Below are positions 38,901 through 50,900 of a stretch of 64,000 bases of DNA, in pieces. Origin of the DNA: Promerops cafer. Its lineage: Eukaryota; Chordata; Aves; Passeriformes; Nectariniidae. The stretch spans positions 131,327 through 195,326 of the forward strand of contig VZSE01006123.1 in NCBI GenBank assembly GCA_013398275.1. Direction: 5' to 3'. The notes under the pieces were generated by a model. The model worked only from the letters and a program-made list of their open reading frames with translations. It did no database searches and was not told the origin of the DNA. The translations under genes were made by a program, and so were the position numbers. Numbering within the stretch: the stretch's first letter is position 1; every line of letters begins with the position of its first letter.

Positions 38901-41900
38901 CATGAAACCAAATTAGCTACAGATACATGCACAGCCTGGCTTAACTTGTTCCTACAAAGCCACAGAACACTGTCAGAAGCAATTACAGTTCAAATGTACT
39001 GCGAAACGTCCAAGACACAACTTTTCTAGAAAAAAATAGAACAAAATAATTCTTCAATTTAACAACACTAACTACAACTTCTGCTTATTCTTTTTTTTTT
39101 TAAATCCAAGCCAAAGCTATCTCCACATAATAAGAAATGGTGCAATGTACTTAATACAGCACCCTGTTCTTCCCCGAAAGATGGGAACAATTTACCCCAG
39201 AGGTGCAATTACATGATTGATTGCGAGCATAAATGAAAGGCTTAAGTAATTCTTGTTACTCTGGCAGTAAACAAAAATACAATTAAGGAGGAACAAAATG
39301 AAACAAATTACTGTGCCATAGAGAAGTAACATTTCTGAAAATTACTTTGGGGTTATTGACAGCTACAAGTTCTGTTTGTCTGACTCATTGTGCTGTCAAT
39401 ACAAACAATACTTTTTTGGCATGTCAGTATATAAAATTCTCATGTGCACTTGCCATTCACTTTGGGATTGCTTTGTGAGAATGGCTCCCTACATTTCTGC
39501 ACAATAAATAAATCAATGTGTGTGGCAGAACCACTAAGCACTACCACATACGTACAAAATAAGCAAAGATCTGAAAAAGTACCTTTGATTTTTAAATTTT
39601 CTGACCATTATATTTCAAAGTCTAACTGCTCAGGGAAATTGAGAGACTTTGTTCTATTTGTTCTATTTTTTTTTTTTTCCAAAGGAAGATCTGAGTGATT
39701 TAAACATTTACTTTCAGGTTTAAAGAACTCAAAAAAAAAAAAAATCTCTGAAGTTCTGGTCAAAACCAGGTTATGTACAAACAAGTTGTTCAGCTGAGAT
39801 AAACTCCTCCACAGTTTTGACTCAGCAATCAATCTCCTGGTGATTTCTGTACACACCTGCAGAACCTGCCAAACACTGCTGTCACCTCCCCACTGGTTTC
39901 ACAGCCTAGATTTTTGTGATTATGAAGAAGCTGACTAGATGAATGTCTTCATTTGTCTGAGGTCCTGTGATTTTAACTTGTATTTCTAGGAAAAATATCT
40001 TCATCATCTTACCCTGCAAGCTTCAAAGAAAGCATTAAAACTTAATAAAGAAATAAATGGAAGCCAGGATTTTTTTTAAATGTAGACTCTGGTGTTTAGG
40101 GTTATAACCAAAAAAATTCACAAGTGATATAAAAATGAGAGGCAGTATTTGCCTATTCCTATGCAAATAGGACCATTTCTAACAATGCAGCTTATTATTT
40201 ATTTATTATTTTAAATACAACTATTTCCCCCTCTGCGCTTCTCCTGTGCAGCTCCCTTCTGATAAGCCAATAAAACTGGCTGAATGAAATTGCTGAATGA
40301 AATTAAGTGTAACGTGGTTTTCCTAGTTACAAAAAGTTGAGAATTCATTTTGCCATGAGAGGTTACATCAATGGAGTAGTCACATCCATTAATACTTAGG
40401 AGTATTACTTTGCTTTTTTCCTCACGTGATTTACCTCAATGTATTGCAAAAGGCACTTGGAAAACATTTTCCACTCAGTTTCCAGTTTGACAGAAACATT
40501 CTTTTCCCTGCCTCACATACCCACTCCATCCTGTGCTTTCTGATTATCTCAGTTCTTACAAAATATACTCCTAGCAAGTCTTGGAACATTTTAACCTGAA
40601 AGTAAATCTAAAAGTAATCTAAAGTAAATCAAGCCATTTTAGTATCGTTCCAACTTGAATGATGGTGGTGTTTCAATGAGGAAAAGAAAAAATAAAATAC
40701 AGGCATCCCAAGTCAACTGTTCAAATGCTTGCAGGTATTCATGCAGTATTTACTTTCCATCATGGTTTTAAACCTTACTGAAATTTGTGATAATGCCATA
40801 GGTACGTACATTTTATCCAGTTAAAAATAAAATGTTTGACTACTTGTTTCTTTCAGCTCCACACACTTGTGAAACAGTAATATGACTTTGCTAAGTTGTC
40901 AGAATTAAATAGCTGTAAATGCATTCAGGGAGGTAACACTGACAATACATCTATTATAAGGCCTGACCTTCTGGAGAGTAATTCCACCATTTACAGATCA
41001 GAAAAACAGACATTTTAATAAACCATACAGAGGAAAGTACTATGGCTTGTTTTGATATATGGGCTCTCCAGAAGTCTGGAGTAATGAGGACTGAGTTTTC
41101 TTGGGTTGCTTTCAGTTTGCTTTGAAGAAATCCTCCATCTCTAAACTGTCCTCTGAGCCTTAACAGCAATTCTTTCCAGGTATGGGGAGGAGGCTGAGGG
41201 CTCCATGCATCCTGCACAAGCCACAAACATTCCCTTAGTTTCTGCCCCATAAATCTCTTTCAGGTGACAACAGTCAGGGCACAGGAAAAAAATGTGAGAG
41301 GATCCACAAAGCCTGTAGGCGAATCATACCAGGAATGTCACTTTGGGACACACAAATGCCCCTTCCTCTTCCCTCTCTGTGGATCCAAATGCCTGTGACT
41401 GATGTGGCCCTCAGCTCACAGGATGACAGAGATGAGCAGTGCCAAGCACACCACTCAGGCAGGCATTCAAACACGGATTTATTTTTTAATGCTGTCTCCC
41501 ACGTGAGTGTGCAGCAGTCACAGACCTCAGTGGGATGGGCCACACCTGGTCCGAGTGGATTTCAGGTCAGCTGAAGATCCCACCTGAGCAGTGGCACAGC
41601 AAGGGAAGTACAGCCCCCAGCTGGCAGAACTGCACGAGGAGCCAGCTCGCTAGTTAGCCAGTCCCAGAGTAGGGGGACTCTGAGGAAATGTCTTGCCTGC
41701 TCCAGCAGCTCCCTACAGGTAAAAAGAGACTGAAATCTCATCAGTGTCACCATGGTAAGCCAGCTATATGCATAAGTAATACCATTTTTTCTGTAACCTG
41801 GAATGCATAGTATGTAAAAAACAGGCATGGTCACTCTGTCCAAACACTGGGGAGGCAGGAGCAGAGAGCTTTCCTCACACCACTTCTGCTTCTTGGAAAA

Positions 41901-44884
41901 GAGGGATTATCTGATGGGCACTTCTGGGGTGCCTCCAAGGCAGTGTGGCACAAAACCAGGCTCAGCTGGGGTGAAATATCCAGGCTGGACTGATCACAGA
42001 ATCTCCTGAGCAGGAAGGGACCCACAGGGACCATCCAGTCCAGCCCTGCCCTGCCCAGCCCCCCCAGCAATCCCCCCTGGGCACCCCTGGCAGCGCTGCC
42101 CAAAGGCTCCTGGAGCTCTGGCAGCCTCGGGGCCGTGCCCATTCCCTGGGGAGCCTGGGCAGTGCCAGCACCCTCTGGGGAAGAGCCTTTCCTGCTCTCA
42201 GCCTGAGCCTGCCCTGGCCCAGCTGCAGCTGCTCCCTGGCTGCTGTCCCTGTCCCAGGGAGCAGCGATGGGAGCTCCCTTGGGAGGAGCTGCAGCCCCTG
42301 GTGTGGGACTGGCCACACCCTGGTCACTGACACTCCAGTGGCAAACTGAGTCATGCACACACCCGGGGGTCCTCTCAGGGGTGGACACAGCCTGTGTGCA
42401 CATGTTCGCCTAGACTCTGCAGAGGGTGTGCTCACCACCTGAGCTGTGTCACCTCAGGCCACGGCTGGGAGGACATAGTTGACACTCCCATGGACCTCAA
42501 ATGCAACTTTCAACAGGGCCTTCACTTGGCAAGGCTCTCAGCTGTTCTGCTGTTGCTTCAAGTGATCAAAGTCCCCTCCTCATACTGAACCCATCAACCA
42601 ACTGAGAAAAGCCACTCCAAGGTTGGCCCTTGGTGGCTGGAATTTATGTGACCTTATACTGGTGTATAAGGCCAGTGGTGAGGGGGATGAAACCTCCATT
42701 ATTTCAGTGCTCAGCTGTCCAAAGATTTTTGTGCTCTTGTTTTAATTGAACAAACAGCTTTTACACATGTTCCACATCATTATAAAATACCAACACAGTG
42801 GTATTTTATATTTATGTAGCTTCAGATCCACGATTCCACCGTGGCCGTGTCTATCTGAGGGACTCTGTATACAGACCTGTAATACAAGCTAGAATTTAAA
42901 AGCATCCCTCCCTAGCCAGGGTGAGCAATCAACATCTGTTTTCACAAATTTTTCATATATATAGTGGAATCTGAAACAAGTGAGTACCTCCTAACTCCAG
43001 ACTCAGCAATGATGAGTGGCCTCCATGTTGAAAATGCATTTAAATCATCTGTTACAGGGAGAAAATGCAGAAGACAGGTCTTTACACCTAAATACAGATC
43101 ATGTGATGTGAAGGGACTACCCAGGCAGGTAAGTGCTCTAGGAAGGAAATGACTCTGTGCCTGTACCATCACCTCGCACTGGCAGGGCTTGCTCCCCTTC
43201 ACAGGATTCTGATGGCAGCTTGTGATGTCCAAAAATCGATCCTCTAAGTCTTGAAGGCCCTTGGTAATCTGACCTGTTAACTAGCTTGTTTATTTGAGGA
43301 TGTTTTGCCTTCAAAGTGCTCCAGCATTCTCCCTCTCCCTCCCAATTTTGGACGTGGACCCTCATGAGCAGCTACTGTTGGTCCACAGGAAGTAGGATGA
43401 AGCCCCCTAGCCATGGGAGATTCTATCAGTAATTGATTAGAAGAGGGACCACTGCAGAGGTCAGTTTTCTTCAGCAGCTGAACACCACCCCTCCCGAGGG
43501 CATGATTAGGCCAGCAGAATTCTTGTCATTAATTCCTCCATGCATGCATGTCCACCCCTGCTTTGTCTCCCTACTCAAACACACACAGAAACAGCATATT
43601 AATTTCACTGTCTGAATGGCTGTATTACAACTAACAGAAATGGGAACTCAACTTTAAAGTAGAAAATGAGCCCATTTACTGCAAGGAGAAACCTGGATGG
43701 GAATTTTCAATCATCAGAGACTTAAATATCCAAATCCCATTAGAAGTTAATATAGATGGGATGTCAACCTCTTAAAACCCTTCTAAATTTTTTAAATATA
43801 ATGCCACTGATTAAGTTAAAATTCTTTAAGAAGAGATTGCAAGAAAACATTATCCCTTATTGGAGAAGGGAATAAAAAAAAGAAAATACTAACCAGCAAA
43901 CATCCTCAAAATCCTCTGCCTAGTCTGGGCTAGGCTCAGCACTGTCCCCTGTCTTATCTACCAAGTAATGAAGATAGATCACTCCTATCTTCACTCTACC
44001 TGTAAGCAATTCCTCTTGCATCTTTAAAAACATTTACTGCAATCCAGTATTTAAAGTCTATTTAGAGATGCTATCCTATATAAGCACAATATATCACAAG
44101 GAATAACCATAGTAGCAACCTTTCAATTTCCATGGAAACCCTACTTGGAAAATAAGACACAAATCCTGGGGATACAAATCCCTTAAACCTATATAAATTC
44201 ACACTTGGAAGATGCAGTTTACAAACCAAAAAAGGGACTGCAGGATAAAGCACCAAAACTGGAACAGGTTTATCACGCAGAACTCTTGGTAATCCTGGTG
44301 CACAAAACCCCTCATAGAGCCAGCTTGTGCAGCATCACTGACTGATCCCTCCCTGCATCCTTTGCTGCATCCTTCCCTGCATCCCTGAGCATCCCTCACT
44401 CTCCTTCCCTGCAGGGGTGCCACACTGACAGCACCCCCCAAAACATCACCACAGCAGTGATGGAAGTACCTTGGAGACTGACACCTTACCATGGTAAGCT
44501 TTTAAAGTATTAAAAATATACTGAAGTTATCAACAACAACATGAAAATTCACACTTTTGTTAGCAAGACCTTGTGGCCTGGGGTTGCAGTGCAAAAAGGA
44601 GAACTACATAGCTGTTCTCGTGAAAAACAATTAAGTCATAACAAAAAAAAAATCCAAACGAAAGCAACCTGCAAAACAAAGCACAGAGGATGAAAACAAC
44701 ACAAAACAAACAAAGAAAAAAAACCAAACCCCCCCCCGAAAGAGAGAAAGAGAGAAAGAAAGAGAGAAGGAGAGAAGGAGAGAAGGAGAGAAGGAGAGAA
44801 GGAGAGAAGGAGAGAAGGAGAGAAGGAGAGAAGGAGAGAAGGAGAGAAGGAGAGAAGGAGAGAAAGAGAGAAAGAGAGAAAGAG

Positions 44885-44935
<51 letters not shown>

Positions 44936-47900
44936 AACTAATAACAACTTTAAAAAAGGCAAAATTGGATGGGAGTTAAGAGAAAGTCTCTGATCTCATC
45001 CAGGTCATTCCCTACCAGAGGAGAGTACAGGGCAAAAGCTGAGGCTTTAGAAAAAAGCATTAAACCTCAAGCAAGACATAACATGTGGCAGCTGATTTAT
45101 TGAGTCTTTCCTCAAGGCAGGCATTAGAAACTATTTCTAGGGTAACTTCCTATGGCTGAGAAATTCCCTGAATGCAACACCACATTAACCTGCCTGACAG
45201 ACTTAAATAGTTTAAGACCTTTCCCAGAACCCTGAAAAAAAACAAAACCTACCCAAAAAAAACCCCAAACCAACCAAAAGAGAGGTGCCCCCTTCTTGGA
45301 CAGTCTCTGTATATCTTGGGCAGAATTTGCTAGGCTGTTCCTTCTCTCCTTTTTTTTCCTGTTACCTTTTAACTGATGCATGACTACTTCTACCTTAATA
45401 ATGTATTATCAATTTCTTCCTGATTAATATGAAGGCAAGTAGTTTACTCTTAATTGCTGATGCAATTACAAGACTTTCAGTAATTCTTCCACATATTCAT
45501 CTGGTGTTTGACACATATCACATTAAATGAGGAATGGCACATCCAGCTGAGCTTCCAAAACTAATACAGACAAGGAGGGAAAAAACCTCCAATCCCTTGT
45601 GTTAGAATGTGACTGGGCTACAAATTACATGGTCTGAAACCTCACAGAGTAAAAAACACTCTGTCTGCTTGGCTCCAAGTCTGAAAGCAGAAGTTTTACC
45701 TTTGACCACACTACTTTATCAGAAAGGTTGTGAAAAGTACTTGGGTTTTATTCTAATGCAGAGAAAAGTGAAGCGGAATCAGGGAAATACACTGGGGAAC
45801 AGGTGGAACACAGATAAAAACCAAATTTATTCTCTTTCAAGCAGGCACAAAAACAAAACGTCTCTCCCAATGACTGTGTCATATTTCTTAGTATTTTCTG
45901 CAGAAATCATCCTTTTGCAATGGCAGTCTAGGAAAAGCAGAGGAAAGCAGATACTCAGCTTGAGTGTGTGTATGACTAGAATTTAGGGAAGTGAGAACCC
46001 AAGTGAGGTACTCCAAGTTCAGCTACAAAACACAGAGGAAGACAAAAATAATCTTCAAATGTTTAGTGATGCTGCAATGCTCCTCCTGTAATGTAAACCA
46101 GACCCTGTGTATCTCTGTGTCCCCACAAAAAAAATGCTCTACCCCATCAACCAGTCCATTCCTTCCAACTCAGGGGGGAAAAAAGTGAAGCATTTTGAAT
46201 TCTCATCTCCAGTTACTTCTGGGAAGAGGACACAAACTGTTTGCTAATGTGCTTAGCACTGACCTGCATCAAGGTGTGACTTTGATTTGTTTCTGTCGTG
46301 ACATAGTGGAAAGGAAGAACACCACACTTCTATAGGATGAAGCAATTGCAGGTGAGCAGTACCTCAGGTTCTTGACTAGAAGTTACCTCTGGAATGCACA
46401 CTGGCATCAAGGAACAGGAATTTCCAGAAATTCTAGCTTAGGCTAGAATTGCTGTGAAACTTACAACCACGCATGATAATCCATCTCAAATACCACCAGT
46501 AACACAAACCTTATAATCATTAAAGTAATTATTAAAGGAAAACGGGGGGGGGGGGGGGGAAAAAAGCAAAAAAACACAAAANNNNAAACAGGGCAATAAA
46601 CCCTAGCAATATTAGATTATAATATACAGAGTTTTGACTCTGCTGATAATTTTTACAAATTACTCAGCAATGTCCCAGGAATGAGACAGTAAAATAAACT
46701 GTCATTATTCATCCTTAAAAGGACATCAAGTGGGGAGTAAGTGTGTTTAGAAATGATAGTACAGGAAGGAGATAAAGCATAGAATTTATGCAGCCCAAAA
46801 TTTTCAGTCTGTAATATTTTGAGTATACACAACAGAGCTTCACAGCAGAAATTGTGTCATGGTTTTCAGAGGTGACAGCACTCATTTTAGGGGAAACATT
46901 TGGCCACCACCCAGCAGCATAAATTTGGCTGAGGTATCCATTCAGGGAGGTTAGCTAGATACCTGGATGTTAATCAAGACAGACACATTAAAATTCTTAC
47001 CCCTTCACGAATCAAAATACCATAGTTTACCAAAACACTAGAATCAAAACCAAGCAATGAACCTAACATGCCTTTACAATGAAAGAAGAAAATTCAGGTA
47101 TAAATTCTCAAGTTCTAAATGTAAAATTAAATTATACTCTGATACACACACACACACACACCCTTCCACAGTAGCATTTCCAGTTTTGAGAGATTACCTG
47201 GTAAAAATTCCATCCACAACACCAATTGTGGCCTCCTCTGCAGGAACAAAAGAGCCAATCTGTGCCATGACTGTGATCAGTGCCACTTGCTTGATGTAGG
47301 AGCTCTTCCCTCCCATGTTGGGCCCAGTTATTATCATGACCCTTTCTCCATCTCCCTGGAAACACAAAACAGTGGTGAAATACATTGCCCTGCACATGGT
47401 GTGCTTAGAAGGATACAGGACAAGTCTGCAGGTTAAACATTCTATTTCTAGGTGAACATCTCTCCTCCATTCCTGGAGTTCATCACATTCATCTTTCCAG
47501 ATACTACCAAGCCCCAGATGCACAAAAATCAACTTTGATTACTCCTGAGCAAAATGGACACAGTGAGGGGGAACCTTCCTGTTCTCCATCCAGGAGCCAA
47601 GAGAGGGTCAAGGAACTTGGTCACCAGCACGGGAAGCAGTGAGGGATGCTGAGGGATGCAGGGCTGGATGCAGCCAGGCCAGAGGAGGCTCCAGCATGAG
47701 CAGAGGGATGGAGCAGCTCTGCTGGCAGCAAAGGCTGGCACAGCTGCCACTGCTCACCTGCACAGGAGAAGCTCTGGGTGACCTCAGGGTGGCCTTGCAG
47801 GGCCTGAAGGGGCTGCAGGAGAGATGGAGAGAGACAATGGACAAGGGCTGGAGGGACAGGACCCAGGGAATGGCTCCCACTGCCAGAGGGCAGGGCTGGA

Positions 47901-50900
47901 TGGGATATTGGGAATTGGGAATTGTTCCCTGGCAGGGTGGGCAGGCCCTGGCACAGGGTGCCCAGAGCAGCTGGGGCTGCCCCTGGATCCCTGGCAGTGC
48001 CCAAGGCCAGGCTGGACACTGGGGCTGGAGCACCCTGGGACAGGGGAAGGTGTCCCTGACATGGCAGGGTGGGGAATGAGCTGGACTTTATGGCTCCTTC
48101 CAACCCAAACCAGTCTGGGATTCTGTGGAATTTCTCTGGAGAAAGGGAGAAAATCGTGAGCTTCCAGCACAGCCAGCACTGCCCAAATCTGCTTGTGATC
48201 TGGATTCCTCTCCAGTCTGAGTTCTCATGGTCAAATGGGAAGATCTGGTAGGCAAAGACCTGACCTAGTTTAACATTCATACCTGCCTGGCTGGGTATGA
48301 CATAAGGACATTCAGAGGGGCTACAACAAGGCATCAAGACACTCCTGAGTCTGGCAGTACCTGACTGCAGCACAGATGCTGTGAGCAATGCCCAATCTCC
48401 ATCAGTGTCTCTCGTCATTAAAACCAGACCCAAGAAAATGAAATCAGATGCAAGAACTCATCTCAGCTGTAAGACTCCCCACAGTACTGCTATGTGTCTA
48501 CAGCTCCAGAATAAAGTTGTCTTCCTCCAGTGCAAGAGAATGGCTGATACAAAATTAAAACTTGTCAATGGACTTACAAAGATTTCTCACAGCTTGAGTC
48601 GAGACTAGGAGCTTAAGTTATGCAAGGACATCACAAAGCTAGACTTTTCCACGGGGTGCATCTGATGAAATGCATCAAGTGATGATCTAAACAGAAGCCA
48701 GCACTCTCCACTGCCCCGTGGGAGGGGCAAGGCAGACAGGACAATCTGTGCACAATGGACATTAGTCACACTACGTGGGGAGCTTGGCACTGATCAGGTA
48801 TTGTGCTTACAGCAACCAACAAATCTCCATGCAGCAGGTCTCAAAATCCTCACAGACTTGGGTTTCAGACTGGGTTTTAATTGTTTATTCTGGGACATAC
48901 ACAAAATGCAGACAGGACTGTCACTTATGTTATAATTCAGATATTGGAGAAGATACAGGACATCAGGATTTATTAAATGTAAAAAGCTGATCAGCTTTTG
49001 TGAAAAAACCTCATCCATACAGAAGTCACAAAACAGTCAAAATGTGGACAATGCCATTATTGGGAATAAAGGATTGGATGCAATAAAGTGCTCATGACTA
49101 TATGAGAACAAAATTCATTACATTCTAGTCTCCAAAGTGTAACTCAGACTGCTACTAAAACTTTGTCAGGGCTCAGCACAACAGAACTTATAGATACTCA
49201 AAACCAGAATGGGTTCACAAGTTCATCTGTTAGGATCCACTAATTTTTTGCCTGTGTCTGGTGTCTGTCCAGGCTCCCTCCAGCCACGCTGGGGGACTGA
49301 TGGCTGCTCTGCCAGGGGTCTGGTTTTCACAAAGAACATCTCCTGTAATACCAGACCAGAGAACCCCTCTCTCCTTACAGCTGATGCAGCCATAAGCCAA
49401 CATCTTATTGGAATTCACAGCTGAAGCTACAAGTTCTAGAACAACCCACAAATGTTTGAGGAGGAGAGGGGGAATGGAAAAATAAGCTGTTTATTTCAGG
49501 GGATTTTAAAAAAAAGCTTTTCCTCAAGTTAGATATTTGACAACATTTCAGCTGAAAACATGACAGGAGATGTATTTTCCTGCTGATTCAAACACAGCAG
49601 TTGAAAACTGGAGACACTTTAATATTTAATAAACTGGTTCCCACCCACCTCTCTCAAGAAAAAAGAGAACTCAAAGAACTGTAGGAGCAAAAGTGATTCT
49701 GCCATGATGACTTGGTTTTGTAATATTCAGTATTTAGAAAGCCAGCATAAGAATGGGACTAAAGAGGGAAAAGTGCATAATGATTCCTGAATGACAGGCT
49801 GAATTTTTTTGGAAGTGCCATCTGTCGCTTGTTTGGAGTTGATAAATAATTTTGAAAACATTCCCTGATGTATTACAAAATATCTGTATCATTGTTCAGT
49901 ATAGAACAGCACTTAAAAATGTTCCCCAAGAAATACATGCAAATTTGAATGCTGCTTTTACAGCAATGTCCCATTCTGGCAGCTGTTTCATACCTTTCCT
50001 ACATTTACTGTGTCAAGAGGCAGAGATAAGTTGTGAGGATATCGTTTATATTCATTAAGAACAGATATTTAATATTTTAAAAACTATATGGAGAGATAAA
50101 TATTTAACGAAAACCTTCAAGCAGGCATGTAATTTAAAAGACAGATTTTAGTTTATCAGGAAAAAAAGGCAGCATGACACTAATATTTCCATAAAGAAAG
50201 GAAACTGCATAGTAGAGAAATACATAAAAAATACAAGCAATCTTAGAATTAAACTTGAACCTGTAATATGTGTTTTCCTTTTTAAAAAACTCCAAAAATT
50301 AGACAGAGTTTGACAAAATGCAGACTCCCTACGATGACACTGTTAAAAAACCTGTAATTACTCATTTGTTTTTTGGAATTACCCGTTTGATTGAGGCATG
50401 TGTTTTCCTAATTTTGAGATTACCTTTCTTTTCTTTATGCCTTGAGACTGAACAAGGCTGTGAGGAGAGCATGTGGCTGCAAGGAATCAGCAGAGGGACA
50501 GAACAGATGTGGTGACATCTAGCAACACCTCTCTGAAATGCAGCCCAGCAGGCTGTTTGATTTAAATCACCTGTTTCACCTTCCTGGCCACGAGGCTCCC
50601 CCCAGCCTCCTTGCCCTGGCTGATTTTGAAGCTCCATCAGTTTCTGGGTACTCACTGAAAGGCTGGTGGTGTTTGGAACATACTGATCCTGTTCTCCCAG
50701 CAGAACATCAATCACAGGGTGCCTCCCATTTTTTATGATTATTTCTTTACGACTGTCTTGCACAATTGGTCTGCAAAAGAGGAAAGGTATTAATCTCAGT
50801 GTTCTCTGGATATGTAAAACCACTGTAACTGAGGCCTGCAGGATGGTCACCTGTGAGGTAAGTATTTTGTGAAAAAAAATACAAATTATAAAAATTAATT

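Larger units (their letters stand above)
33282..47197 (-). other. MSH3 intron 20 (13.9 kb)
   Basis: This is the largest intron in the window and is mostly AT-rich. It contains a reverse-oriented CR1 tail near 42 kb, the purine tract at 44.7-44.9 kb and a 4-base gap at 46582-46585 next to a G run (46545-46559). A short open frame with a good start context and a splice-donor consensus lies at 38439. Other open frames here (up to 166 codons at 36198-36698) are not beyond chance. Confidence 0.85.

Noticed and set aside
47621..48433. 270-codon minus frame
   Set aside because: It also lies across a CR1 3' tail and shares its residues with the unrelated frame at 21 kb, which shows repeat origin.
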